From Mesorhabditis belari (lineage: Eukaryota > Nematoda > Chromadorea > Rhabditida > Rhabditidae), in assembly GCA_958450365.1 (NCBI GenBank), contig CAUEEP010000466.1, positions 62,001 through 126,000 on the forward strand: a DNA stretch of 64,000 nt, read 5' to 3'. The stretch's first letter is position 1. Every line of letters starts with the position of its first letter. The translations under genes and the position numbers were made by a program. Below the pieces are notes generated by a model. That model saw only the letters and a list, made by a program, of their open reading frames with translations. It was not told where the DNA came from and did not search any database. This document shows, one piece after another, positions 35,782 through 47,414 of the stretch.

Positions 35782-36451
35782 GGTTCCTTTCCGTTATACA
35801 TTCACAAAAATAACCCCTGATTATTAATCAATGAGGAATCAATGGGGATCAATCCATGCCGTAGCAATTTGTTGCAACACCCATTCGTAGAAATCGTCCT
35901 TTCCCACTTCTCGTCGAACCATGGATTCAGCGAGGTAGTTCGGTAGGAAAATTCCCGGCTCGATGTGTTCAATCATCGCTTCCAACAGGGTCGGTCACCT
36001 TGACCAGAAAACATTCCTTGGTTTCCCGGCAAACTCCTCTAAATATCCACACTTGCGGCCAGATTCGGCCCACATTCTCCTTTCGCTTCGAGAAGAGAGC
36101 CTCGTCCACTTCGTCGATTCGATTAGGTTCTCCAATTTTTCCTCTCAGCTTGTTCACCAGATATTCCACGCAAAGAATCCTAGTTGTTGAAGTCGACCGC
36201 GGTGATTCATCTCCAATTCTTTCGCACAATAGTTGATCGAGGTTCACTGTTGAGTCCATCCATAATCGTAGGATTGCGAGAAACGGAATTTTGGTGCTCT
36301 GCATCCATGAGCCAACACGCAGGTCAATCGCTGTCCAGCAGGACGTTTTGTCGCATCTACATTGGAGATTCTGATTGAGCAATAGCTTCATAACGTCATC
36401 GAGGGAAATGATCGAGGGTTGATTTTTGCGGATGTATAACGGAAAAGAACC
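35782..36451 (-). mobile_element. Merlin transposon, internally deleted, in F copy 8
   Basis: Terminal repeats are intact, with CTTTTCGC at 35774-35781 and 36452-36459. The 140-codon transposase frame (35969-36391) keeps CDKTSCW, IDEVDEALF and GVCRETKECFLVKV. The C-terminal segments HARVNKY and HTQTIER are deleted. Confidence 0.8.
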
Positions 36452-37046
36452 CTTTTCGCGTTGATCGTGAGCTAAAACTTACATATTATCGGTGTTAACT
36501 AAAAGTTTATAGATTTCCGAGGCCATTCCCTGCATTTTCTTTTGTTGTTCATACTGGGTGCTGCTCCATGTCCAATCCTTTTGATCCTCTCTAGCTCCGT
36601 GATGCTCGCCCATCCAATTTCGAATTCTTTCCTCTTCTTCGGACTTTTGGATCCAATCTGCCTAAAAGCTTGCTGTCTCGAGGAAATTTTCAAATGCCTG
36701 GCTACCTTTAATACCTTTAACTAAACCTATTTGCCTTTAATTAAACGTGAAAACTCACCCGTGTGCCTGTGTAGCATCCAACATTGAGAACGACTTCACC
36801 TTTGTACACCCATTTACGCCCGGATCCACAAGTGATAGTTTTTGTGTCTGACGGTAAATCCATCTGGTCGTTGATCTGAAAAACATTTTTGAGAATAAAC
36901 TGAAAAAGAAACTCCCACTCGAACAAGCGCGAAATGGTCTGGATCAGCAGTGCACGTGAACGTTCGTTGGATCCAAAAATATTGACTGTAATTGAGTGAT
37001 GAAGATAAAATGATAAGAGTTGTCTCTAGCGACCAAAAAGCCTTGA

Positions 37047-37079
37047 GCCGGACCGGACCGGACCGGACCGGACCGGACC
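37047..37079. repeat. CCGGA pentanucleotide expansion in intron 2 of F copy 8
   Basis: Six to seven tandem CCGGA units. All other F copies have a single GGCCGGACC here. It lies in the hairpin-rich part of the intron. Confidence 0.85.
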
Positions 37080-37919
37080 ATAGCTGCGGGCAAGCTTGAT
37101 CGAGTCCGAGCTCATCAAGGTTTTCACCGGGCGGAGCCCGGGAAAGTTTTCACGAAACACGCTTACTTAGACGTCTCATCGCTCGTAAGGTTTCTCCAGT
37201 TGCCACCAGCCGAATGAATTTGAATGTTTTCGCTCTGGCTGTTGCACTCTTCAATCCATTCTAAAAAAATAGTCATTAGATGAGTTGGGTAACAAAAAGG
37301 AACAAAGTAATCGATCGAAACAAACGGACCTTCATTTGCTGTCACAATTAGTGCCAGTGAAGCCACAAGCAAGAAAACGAATTATTTCTTCATTTACAAC
37401 TAAAAAGTAAATTTTTAAAAATGTGAATTTAAAAAGAGAAAGTTTAGTATAAAAACGAAAAGTTGTTCAAATAAATACTAAGATTTTGGAATTTGATTTG
37501 ACGACTTCATTTTCTCATCAAATTTCTATTTTCTGATTTAAAGGTCTATGTTGTGACAATGATTCGATTCAAAAAGCATTTTTTTGATAGAATCATACAT
37601 TTTTTTCCTAATAATATTTGACTTGAAATTATTTAATGGAAAAACGAGAAGAAAAATTTTAGCGCTTTTACGGCAAACTGTATCTGAGTTGCCATATTTT
37701 TGTTTTTAAATATAAATGCTTTATTCAAAAATATGATCAAACACCTAGATTTTGAGCTAAGCTTTTGAATTAAGCAGTTACCTAAGCGGGCTAACACAAA
37801 GCTTTGCGGTTCTAACCTGATAAAGGTCCCTTCCAAATTCTCAAGTTGGAAAGAAAGTTCTCGGAAAAAGTTTGACTGGAATTTCTTAAAAACGAATTCA
37901 CGAATGCTTGGCGCCTACT

Positions 37920-39000
37920 TTATAGTTAAGTTTATAGATTTTCGAAACCATTCTCTGCATTTTCTCTTGTTGTTCATACCGGGTGCTGCCCCATGTCCAA
38001 TACTTTTGATCCTCTTTATCTCCGTGATACTCAGCCATCCAATTTCGAATCCTTTCCTCTTCTTCGGGCTTTTGGATCCAATCTGCCTAAAAGCATGCTG
38101 TCTCGGGAAAATTTTCAAATGCCTGCCTACCTTTAATACCTTTAACTAAACCTATTGGGCTTTAATTAAACGTAACAACTCGCCCGTGGGCTCGTGTAGC
38201 ATCCGACAGAGATCCACAGGTGATAGTTTTTGTGTCTGACGGAAAATCCATCTTGTGGTTGATCTGAATAACGTTTTTGAGGATAAACTGAAAATAAAAC
38301 TCCCACTCGAACAAGCGCGAAATGGTCTGGATCAGCAGTGCACGTGAACGTTCGATAGAGCCCATAATATTGACTGTAATTGAGAGATGAAGATAAAATG
38401 AGAAGGGTTTTCTCTAGCGACCAAAAAGCCCTGAGGCAAGGGCCGGATTATGGCTCAGAGCAAGCCTTAATCGGGTCTAAGCTCATTGAGGCTTTGACCG
38501 TGCCGGGCCCGGAAAATCTTTCACCAAACTACTCTTACTGAGACGTCACATCACTCGAAAAGTCGAAAGTTTCCAGCCGAAAAGTTTCCAGCCATGAATT
38601 CCAGCCGAATGAATGACAATTTTTTTCACTCTGGCTGTTGCACTCTTTCTCAATCCATTCTAAAAAATTAGTCATTAGTCGAGTTGGGTAAGAAAAAAAG
38701 AAAAGAAAAAAGGGGCAAGCATTTGATCGAGGTTTTCACCGGGAAAGATTTCACGAAACACGCTTACTTAGACGTCTCATCGCTCGTAAGGTTTCTCCAG
38801 TTGCCATCAGCCGAATGAATGACAATTTTTTCACTCTGGTTCTTGCACTCTTCCATCCATTCTCCAAAAAGAGCCAGTAGACGAGTTGGGTAAGAAAAAA
38901 AAGAACAAAGTAATCGATCGAAACAAACGAACCTGTATTTGGTGCCACAATTCGTGCCAGCGAAGAAAACGCCACAAACAAGAAAGAATTCTTTCTTCAT
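37920..39000 (-). pseudogene. family F copy 9, truncated twin of copy 3
   Basis: Same structure as 8070-9156: start MKKEFF, tandem versions of exon 2, exon 3 lacking the KWMYKGEVV part, truncated exon 4 running into mariner-type sequence. It belongs to the second 15-kb block. Confidence 0.7.
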
Positions 39001-39626
39001 TTACAACCAACTGAAACGCAAATTTTATAAAATGTGAATTGTAAAAAGATAAAGTTTAGTAAAAACGAGAAGTTGTTCAAATAAATACTAAAAAATTATG
39101 AATAAAATGAAGTTGTCAAGTTGAAAGTCGAAATTCGGAATTTAAAGGTCTATGTGGTGTCTGGAAAATGATTCAATCCAAAAAGAATATTTTTAATGGA
39201 AGCATACATTTTTTCTTTTTCCTATTAGGTTAATAGCGCCTGCTCTTGAACAGCGCACCTTAGGGCTATACAATTTTATCAAACCCTATTCTCTATATGC
39301 TGTTCAAGATTTCTTATTTATTACAACTCGTGTTTTTGAGTCATAGTTTTGTTTTTATATATGAATACTTTATTCAGAAATAAACTGCCGAAATGAAGAT
39401 TCACAATAGCTCATGAAAAATAGAAGATACCACTATGGAATCAGAAGCACTCCATTTGCCTCAATGTTTAGTAAAGACTACGATGATGAACGGGGAAATA
39501 AGATAAGTTTTTAATTATTTACACAATAGTTTTCAAACTATCTTGCTTAGTGATGAAAACGAAAATGGGTCCGGAAATGGCGTCCGAGAATTTTGGTTTG
39601 TTTTGTTTATTGTTTATGTTTTGTCT

Positions 39627-40000
39627 ACCGTATTTCTACGAATAGAAGACCGCCTTTAATAGAAGACGAGATCTAGAGGGTGATCGAAAAAAGAGAAGAC
39701 CAGGTTGAATATAACACCGGTCTTTGATTCCAGGTATCACTTCTTTTCTATTTTTCGCTAAAATTATTGTATCCGAAATACGAAAAGTCAACCCGAAAGT
39801 GTAGTTTTATTCCGTTTCGTCTTTTTTCCGATGTTTTTCAGATTTTATTGCGTTACTAATTTTTCTTTCTTAGGTAATGCCGAATTCAAAAAAGTCTAAG
39901 AGCAAAAGTCAAGCGAAAGGCTTACTCATTTTCGTTCAAACTCGAAGCTGTTCGTTTTTCAACGGAGAAACCAAAGGAACCGGCTGATCGTTGGCTGCTC
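39627..40000 (+). mobile_element. pogo-like transposon fragment, fifth copy
   Basis: Terminal motif TACCGTATTTCTACGAATAG and the FKLEAVRF/EKPKEPADRW coding scrap, as at 9777. The DLNEELIEERLRDSTRRTRW reading frame, preceded by TTTTTAG, follows at about 40090-40200. Confidence 0.4.
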
Positions 40001-40283
40001 AATGGTTGTCCCTTGTGCTAGCTTTTAGATAGTACCAGCTTACTATTAGCTTTTATCTATTGTTTCTTGTTAAATTTCATTTTTAGTGATCTAAACGAAG
40101 AGCTCATTGAGGAACGTTTGAGGGATTCGACTCGTCGCACTCGATGGAGGAGCCGCCGATCAAAGGAGCCGCCGAGATTATGGTTGGGGGTTTTAAAGAA
40201 GATTTTTTTTAGCAAGCCTCCTTTAATATGATCCAAAATCTATAAAAATTGGCGTAATTAGTTGGCCTATAAATGGTAGATTA

Positions 40284-40671
40284 GGCTGTCCAGAAAGTCT
40301 TTTTGTTCCTTTTTGTACTTCCGTTGAAAACCAACAAATGCACCAATTGAACTTTTTCATTAGAAAGACCAATTATTTTTCTGCAAGATAACATTAAAAC
40401 AGGTTTTGTCAATGTCTGGATTTTTTGGAAGCGTGCAAAAAACGTGCAAAAACAATTCTTGGTTGCCCGTTTGTCTTTTGGTTGAAAGCCTTCAGAGAAA
40501 TTCTTTCAGCCAATTTCTTCGTAGAGGTTTTTATCGATTTTTTCGAAAACACGCTTTCATTCTCGAGTTTGTCTAAACCCTTTTTATTTAGAGGAAACCA
40601 TAGGTTAATTGGTGAATTTGTTATTTTTCAACGGAAGTACGAAGAGAAACTAAAAGACTTTCTGGACAGCC
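40284..40671. mobile_element. MITE with GGCTGTCC/GGACAGCC ends, copy B (complete)
   Basis: 388 bp, TA on both sides, inverted arms of about 70 bp (left CAGAAAGTCTTTTTGTTCC, then CTTCCGTTGAAAA, then CACCAATT; right arm the inverse). It is the better-preserved of the two copies. Confidence 0.75.
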
Positions 40672-40791
40672 TAATATTATTCGCTTTAGGCTCTTCGAGA
40701 ATTGTCTCTCCGCCTTTCATCAAAAATTCACATAAAATATGCTCTTTGCAAAAACTATTTATGTACAAAAAATAAAAAATAAAAGAAACAA

Positions 40792-41972
40792 AGCAAAAAA
40801 GTCTTGATACCTTTTCTCTTTTTCTCCTGTTTTTTTTTTACGTTAGAGCTTTGCTAATTTTTGATATTGTTTCTTTTTAGAGATGCCGTGCAAGCAATAC
40901 ATCGACAGTCCCACAAAGGAGCGAATCGTTGAAGCTCGAAAAGTTGGACTCAAAGTCAGTGTGATTCAAAACCTCTTCTCCGTTTCGAAGATGACAATAT
41001 GGAGGCTCTGCAATCGGATGAAAGAGCGTGGAAATGCACCGATTAAAGAAAAAAACCCGACAACCAAAAACAGCGTCTCGACAAGGCCGGGCACTTCGGC
41101 ATTTCTTCGCCTCGGCTCCGGATTTTACAGTCACAGACGGGAAATGTTACTTAAAAAGGGAATTTGGGATTGATGTAACTTCGCAAACGATTCGAAATCG
41201 ACTGAAATTTCACGACGACCTTTGATGGTTCTTAGACACTCGAGGCTCCGTTTGGAATTCGCCCCCACCTACCAACATTGGTCGATCGATGACTGGAAAC
41301 GTGTCTTGTGGAGTGATGAAACTAAGTTCAATTTGTTCAGCAGTAATGGCAACTACACCATCATGAGACCCACTGGAACACGATACAACTTGAAATACAT
41401 TCGACAGACTGTCAAACTCAGTAGAGGAGGGATACTGTGTTGGGGATGTTTTTCTTCAAAGTTAGTTGGACCTCTAATCCTCATAGATGTATTCATGGAC
41501 AGTGTGAAATATCGGGATATGATGCAAAATGATATGCTTCCTTACGCAAATGTAGCAATGAGTCCAAACTGGCTATACCAGCAGGGTGGGGATCTACGCA
41601 TACAAGTGAATTGATGTTGGAACAAAAACTGAAGATCCGACCTCGAGCTTTTGTGAGATTGCTGGTTTCGGCTCAACAATGTCAATTTGCTGCGAACACC
41701 ACCCTATTCACCGGATTGTAACCCTATTAAACATTATTGGGTACATGTCAAACGAAAATTGCGAGGATTCCGCTTTGCGTCAAAAAAATGAGCTTTGGGA
41801 CAAGGTTCAGTCTATTTGGAGCTCAATTTCACAACGAACCACGGAAAAATTGATCGCAAGTATGCCAAACCGACTTCAGGAGATTATAAAAGCTAAAGGA
41901 GGCCCAACTCGATACTGAATTTTGTTAGAAATAAATAACTTTTAAAAATGTATCAGGACTTTTTGACCACTG
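40792..41972 (+). mobile_element. Tc1-like transposon, degenerate, copy B
   Basis: Same element as 10876-11902 but with the third catalytic region retained. The transposase starts at 40883 and has shared frameshifts after GNAPIKEK and after RLKFHDD. DDWKRVLWSDETKFNLF is present. The usual QQD motif reads QQGGD in a shifted frame. PYSPDCNPIKHYWVHVKRKL and a C-terminal LIASMPNRLQEIIKAKGGPT, then RY and a stop follow. Not functional. Confidence 0.8.
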
Positions 41973-42023
41973 TATATCTAGATCATAGGTGTTGACTATA
42001 ATTTTAAAATTTTATCTTTTTAG

Positions 42024-42778
42024 GGTCTCAATCGCCGGATACAAACCTTGGGTCATTTCTCGCCGAAACCCGCGCCATCTTTCATCCGAAACTCAAGAAA
42101 CCTTCTTTTCGAGGAGAGGTCCTAAGCCCGCCATCCAACTCCTTCACTATTCCTTTCATTAGGCACTGGCTACAACGAGGCGAGACGCACAAGTGGAATT
42201 CATTTTGGAGATTTGCCGAAGAATCGCGTTTTCTTCGATCGGCGTAAGTTTTTATCAAGTGGACAGTTATTGGAACTTTACCTTTTTCAATCATTTCAAT
42301 TTAGATTTTATGCGCACGACGAAGAATCTCTTTGACGTTTTTGTTAGCCAAGTGCGTGTATTTTTTGTAAAATCTGGCGATTTCAATCATTTCATTTTAG
42401 TCAACAAGCGGCGACACAGCATGTCTTGATCAAGCAGCCGTTTGGTGTCTTGCTACGAGAAGTCCCTATTTTCGCATCAATCCGCCAAATATTGTAAGTT
42501 TGTTATTTTTTTCAAACGATTTGAAAGAAATAATTGTATTCAATTTTAGAATCGTCTTTCATTGACATGTACTGATGCAGAGAAAGTCGCCGATTTTCTG
42601 TGGGGAGTCATGGTTTGTTTTTCGCGTTTTTATCAGCACTATAGTCTTTTAGAATCCAAAGATATCCAAATCCAATTCATAATAGCTTTTTACAGTACTC
42701 GCTTAGGTTTATCTCCGCACGACGGCTCGCCATGATCTCGATCAACTCGCCAGTTTCATCAAAAGGTTGAAATCTTAG
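42024..42778 (+). pseudogene. patatin/iPLA2-type phospholipase, C-terminal part, copy B
   Basis: The first exon (ETRALFHPKLKKPSFRGE) is joined directly to PSNSFTIPFIRHWL-type sequence. The DGG catalytic segment and its neighbours present in copy A are deleted. Later exons are better preserved than in copy A: the donor after RINPPNI is a normal GTAAGT, and the LSLTCTDAEKVADFLWGVM exon is in frame. The two copies have complementary damage. Confidence 0.75.
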
Positions 42779-42928
42779 CTTGAGAAGTAGTCTATTTGTT
42801 GACTTTCTTAAGCTTTATTGATTAAATGATTTGCATTCTAGAAACAATTTTCTTTTACCGTTTGTTATTATGGCTAAAATAAAAGTTCTTTATTACAATC
42901 AGGAAAATCTTAATGGAATTTATTTTTT

Positions 42929-45900
42929 TTATGGGTCGATCGCAGCTTCTTGGTGTTCCACCTAAAACAATGTGATGAGTAAAGTTCGAAACAAAACTTT
43001 TAAAACGTACTTGACAAGCGTAGCATTTCTCCGTCAGCTCTTTCCAACACAATTTGCAATATGTGGCAGGGCATTGTTCACATTTGTGTGTTTGCCACGC
43101 GCGAAGATATGTCAAAAATTTGTGAAATGAAAGAATAACCCGAAAAGCAACCTTACTTGACATAAGAAACACTCAAATGGCCTGTACAAATTGTCGACGA
43201 TCACGCGGCGTATCAATGAGTTTTTCGCGAAACAGAAGCTAAAATAAAAGATGAATTTATTCACCATATCAAAAGCTTTACTACAAATCATCATCGTCCT
43301 CATCTTCCTCATCTTTCTCTTCTTTTCGTTCTTTTCGCCATTTGACGAAGAAAGCAATGCGTCGACGAGCCTCTTCACGAGCAATCAAACGATGTTTCAA
43401 ACACTAAAAAGTCAAAGAATCATTATTGATTAAAATCAGTTAGCCTTTCATCTACATGCTCAGACTTTGTAATTTAACTTAAAAAAATTTAGCCAACAAA
43501 CATACCAAGTTGTAGAGCCAAATCACACGAGCACGGGCTTTTCGGGGAAACATATAGGGCAAGAAGCAGAATAAGATCACTCGTTTTGGCAAAAATGCAA
43601 GCAAAACCTAGAAAAGTAAATCTTTCAGCAAAATAACCAAATCAACCTGGGAAAAGAACATGAAAAGCAATGGAAGAAAAATCGTACCCACATAAATGTC
43701 ATAATCGGGTAGAGATGGCTTTAACTAAAGGAAAAATCACAAGCTATAAGCATCAAAATAATCTGTTTTTAATAAAACAAACCAAGCAATCATCCAAAAC
43801 GAAAATCGGTTGAACGGTTTCGTTTTTAAGCTGGAAGAGTTTCCGCAGCATTTTCGGGAAGATCCCCACGCCCGTCACCTAAAGTGAGAAAACAATTAGC
43901 AATCTACACTTTAACTCTAAACTGACGTTTAAATGAAGTGTCGGTAGTTGTATGCTTTTGACGCCTTTCGGGACCCCGTCAACTATCTAAAAGATAGGTA
44001 TTAAAGGTGAAAAATAGGCACTAACAGCATTGATCGCCCGATAAAGCAAATGATCAACGGCTACAATTATTATCACCACCACACAAAGAGTCACAAATTT
44101 CGAAACGGGTAACCAGAATTGTTTTAATTCTTTCCATTTTGGAAACCTAAAATAAAGAGACTTTTAGGAGAGCAACATCGTAAATCAAAACCTGAAATAT
44201 TGGCTGGTAATCCTTAACTGCCGCTTCTCCAAGCTCGATAACTTTCCAATAAATGGAAGAGTCTTTTGATTTCTTGTTTCCCTCTCATGATCGATTTTAC
44301 CGAAAGCACTTAACATACAAAACTTATTAGTTCAATTATTCTATTCAACTCACGAGGTAATACTCCGATTTTCGAAGCCCAAATCATTCGTGTACGCATC
44401 AGACATCTTGAAAGCTTTGTCAAAATCGAGATATATGACCAAAACGAGAAGGGCGGCGAGAACACTTTGCAAAGATTTGACAACTTCCTAAAATTAACAG
44501 TTATGAAAATCTTTAAAGGTTGTTTAATGTTTCTAGACACGTATTTTTAACAAACTTATAAATGAAGGTTTGAATGTACCTTTGCTAATCGCATCAGATG
44601 AAGAATTTTTGCTTCCAGGGTTTTTATGTGAAGAGCTGATGCAACTCTCGGTGCCTCAACACTTATCACTCGAATCTAAAAGGAATATATGCAAGGACCA
44701 AACATCAAGAAAACCCCACCTTTGTCTCCATTTCTTCAGCAATTTGCTTTGAAATGTTACGCATATCGATGCTTTCTCTAAAAGCCAAACATTTAGCTTG
44801 CCAAACAAAAACAAACTGTTCAAAATCTTGTGGCGAATTTTTTCCTAGCACACTATTGCATACGTCGTAGCCTTGTTCTTTTCGTTTATCATCCTGAATT
44901 TGCTCATTGTCTCAAAAAAGTACGGGGTAACATACCTCACAAATATCCAAAGCGTCAAGCGGCTTGCAAATCAAAGTGCTCAACAAGAACGGCGCTTGTT
45001 GTTGACATTGTTCCTAAACAATAAACAATAACATTTCCTATCAGAAAAATCACTTTTAATGCAGCAAAAGCTTGTGAACAGATGAGACTCCCTTTATCGA
45101 AAATTTGCGTACATTGCTGCTCCATCTTTTTGCCCATATCACGTACAAACTAAAATGAAAGTCAGTTTATTTATCGCCGAAAAAGTTGACACCTTTTCCT
45201 TGAATTTCGTGTAAAATGGCTTGCGAAAAGTGACCGTTCGATTATCCTCATTTAACATGTTTGCTCGTTGTGCCAAATCCTAAGAAAAGCATCCTTAAAT
45301 GGTTATCAACAAATCTTACCAAAGCCGATTGATCAATCATTCGATCCAACTTTTCATCATCACTTTCTAAACAATAACAATAACAACAATAACAATAACA
45401 ATAACAATAAGCATAATCAAAATCGAAGTATTACCATACCTTTTACTTCTTTCTGATCAACGAACGAAAAATCTCCCTTCAACTCGAGAATTTTGGCTAA
45501 ACAAAACAAAGCAAAAGAACTTATTATCTAAAAAGCTTATAACTTACTCAGCGTGTCTTTCAGCGTCTCACGCATAGGTCCAATCAGTGTCTTCCTTCGT
45601 GCAGACGCCAACTTAAGATGAAAAGTAAACATTTAAAGGTGTCGAAGATTAAAGATGTCACCTCCGTCGAGATTTTCACTCCGCAAACCACATTGTCGGT
45701 GGCAATCCTAGAATTTATGGATTAGCCATAGTAAATTACAAGATTACTTGAAATTCGTGATGATGTTGTCGATTGGACCAGCGCGAACATTGTCGAACAC
45801 AAAGATGCTCAATAGGGCTAAAAGAAAGGCAATCATAAATCAAAGAAGTTTCCCACTTTGTCCACTTGTGCCAAAAACGCCTAGGACAAAGATCCATAGT

Positions 45901-46438
45901 CCACAACGATACGACTAAAAAGTAAACTTGAGTAAGTAACTGAAGTAACTGAAACAGAATAAACTCTACCTTGCTGTAGGCAAAAGCTAGCGTGTTTCCG
46001 ATGATTACAATCCATTTTAGAATGATTGACGACACTTTGTGATATTCGATGGCAAAGTTGATATTTTTCCAGACGAGATAATATGAACCTAGAAAGAGTT
46101 GATTCATAAAAATACAAAACAAATGAAACTCACCAATTGAAAGGAAAAAGCCGATGAAAAGGTTGACGATGAAACGAAGCTTTGCGTAGTCAGTCGATTC
46201 ACTAAACTTTAAAAAAAAGTAATAAGGCTACATTAAAAAGTAGTAAAGCTATGAAATAAAAAAAAGAAATAAAAAGAATTGAATTATCAGCAAGCGTAGA
46301 ACATGGGATACTCCCAAAAACTGATAGTAACCTTGTGAAGAAGAAATCGATGCAAATGTTCCATTTATATCGCTTCCTGAGTTTCTTTCTCTTCTCATCG
46401 TCGAATTTGAAAGACTTGAGGAATTTGCATGGCCGCAT
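42929..46438 (-). CDS. SPE-42/SPE-49-like DC-STAMP membrane protein, copy B
   Basis: Same gene as 13437-16958, nearly identical over the whole length. It starts MRPCKFLKSFKFDDEKRKK at 46438. It keeps SYRCGLWIFVLGVFGTSGQ, FVFDNVRAGPIDNI, the DC-STAMP region (LFCFLPYMFPRKARARV) and the C4C4 RING (ECFLCQ, KCEQCP, YCKLCW, CYACQ), ending DP then stop at 42929. The AACAAT repeat in one intron is longer than in copy A. It likely acts in sperm membranes by analogy with C. elegans. Which copy is expressed cannot be told. Confidence 0.75.
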
Positions 46439-47414
46439 TGCAAGAAAAGTCGGAAGGAAATGAAAGATTTTGATGAAGAAATTTGAAGCCGAATTTATCA
46501 ATTTTAATTTTCGAATGTTAATTTGCACGCAGAACCATTAAGCTGTTCATCAACAATTAAAAATCGTACACCTAACACAAAGTGAAAGTGAAAGTGAGAG
46601 TTGAAAGTTGTTGAAAAGTTTAAAACCCATTAAAAACTTTTCTAAAGGCTGGTCACTCAAAAAGTGACCAAATCACCTCAGCTGAAGAAATCTCTTATTT
46701 TTTACCTGAAGCCAACTCTGGTTTTTTTAGTCAAAAACTTTTTGAAATATAGACAAATTTATCAAAAAATCTGGGAAGGATTTATGGGTTGGTTTTTGAG
46801 AAATCACTGTGCAAACTTTTTCCTAGAACTCTCTTTCCAACCCAATACCACTTTGTTTAATGCACTGAAGTAACTATAAAGTATGCACCAAGCTTTCCTG
46901 GATTCGTTTTTAAGAAATTCCAGTCAAACTTTTTCCGAGAACGTTCTTTCCAACCCAATAATTCGAAAGGGGCCTTTCTCAGGTTAGAACCGCAAAGTTT
47001 TGTGTTAGCCCACTTCGGTAACTGCTTAATGCAAAAGCTTAGCTCAAAATTTAGGTGTTTGTTCATATTTTTGAATAAAGCATTTATATTTAGAAACAAA
47101 AATATGGCAACTCAGATACACTTTGTCGTAAAAGCGCTAAAATTTTTCTTCTCGTTTTTCCATTAAATTATTTCAAGTCAAATATTATTAGGAAAAAAAG
47201 GAAAAAATGTATGATTCTATCAAAAAAATGCTTTTTGAATCGAATCATTGTCACAACATAGACCTTTAAATCAGAAAATAGAAATTTGATGAGAAAATGA
47301 AGTCGTCAAATCAAATTCCAAAGTCTTAGTATTTATTTCAACAACTTTTCGTTTTTGTATTAAACTTTCTCTTTTTACAATTCACATTTTTGAAAATTTG
47401 CTTTTTAGTTGTAA
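46439..47414. other. intergenic, divergent upstream region, second copy
   Basis: Counterpart of 16959-17911, with the same two mariner-type ends. It contains an acceptor-like CTTTTTAG (ending 47408) six bases before the ATG of F copy 10. No gene is seen. Confidence 0.5.

Larger units (their letters stand above)
34420..37393 (-). pseudogene. family F copy 8, open except for a stop at codon 4
   Basis: All seven exons keep normal lengths: 37330-37393, 37167-37260, 36919-36985, 36759-36875, 36483-36661, 35519-35728, 34420-34678, total 990 nt. The only break seen is GAA to TAA at codon 4 (ATGAAGAAATAA). There is no alternative ATG in exon 1. The rest is open and keeps the cysteines. Either this copy has just been lost, or it starts translation elsewhere, or the base is a sequencing error. 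Introns 5 and 6 hold a Merlin and an S element. Confidence 0.75.
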
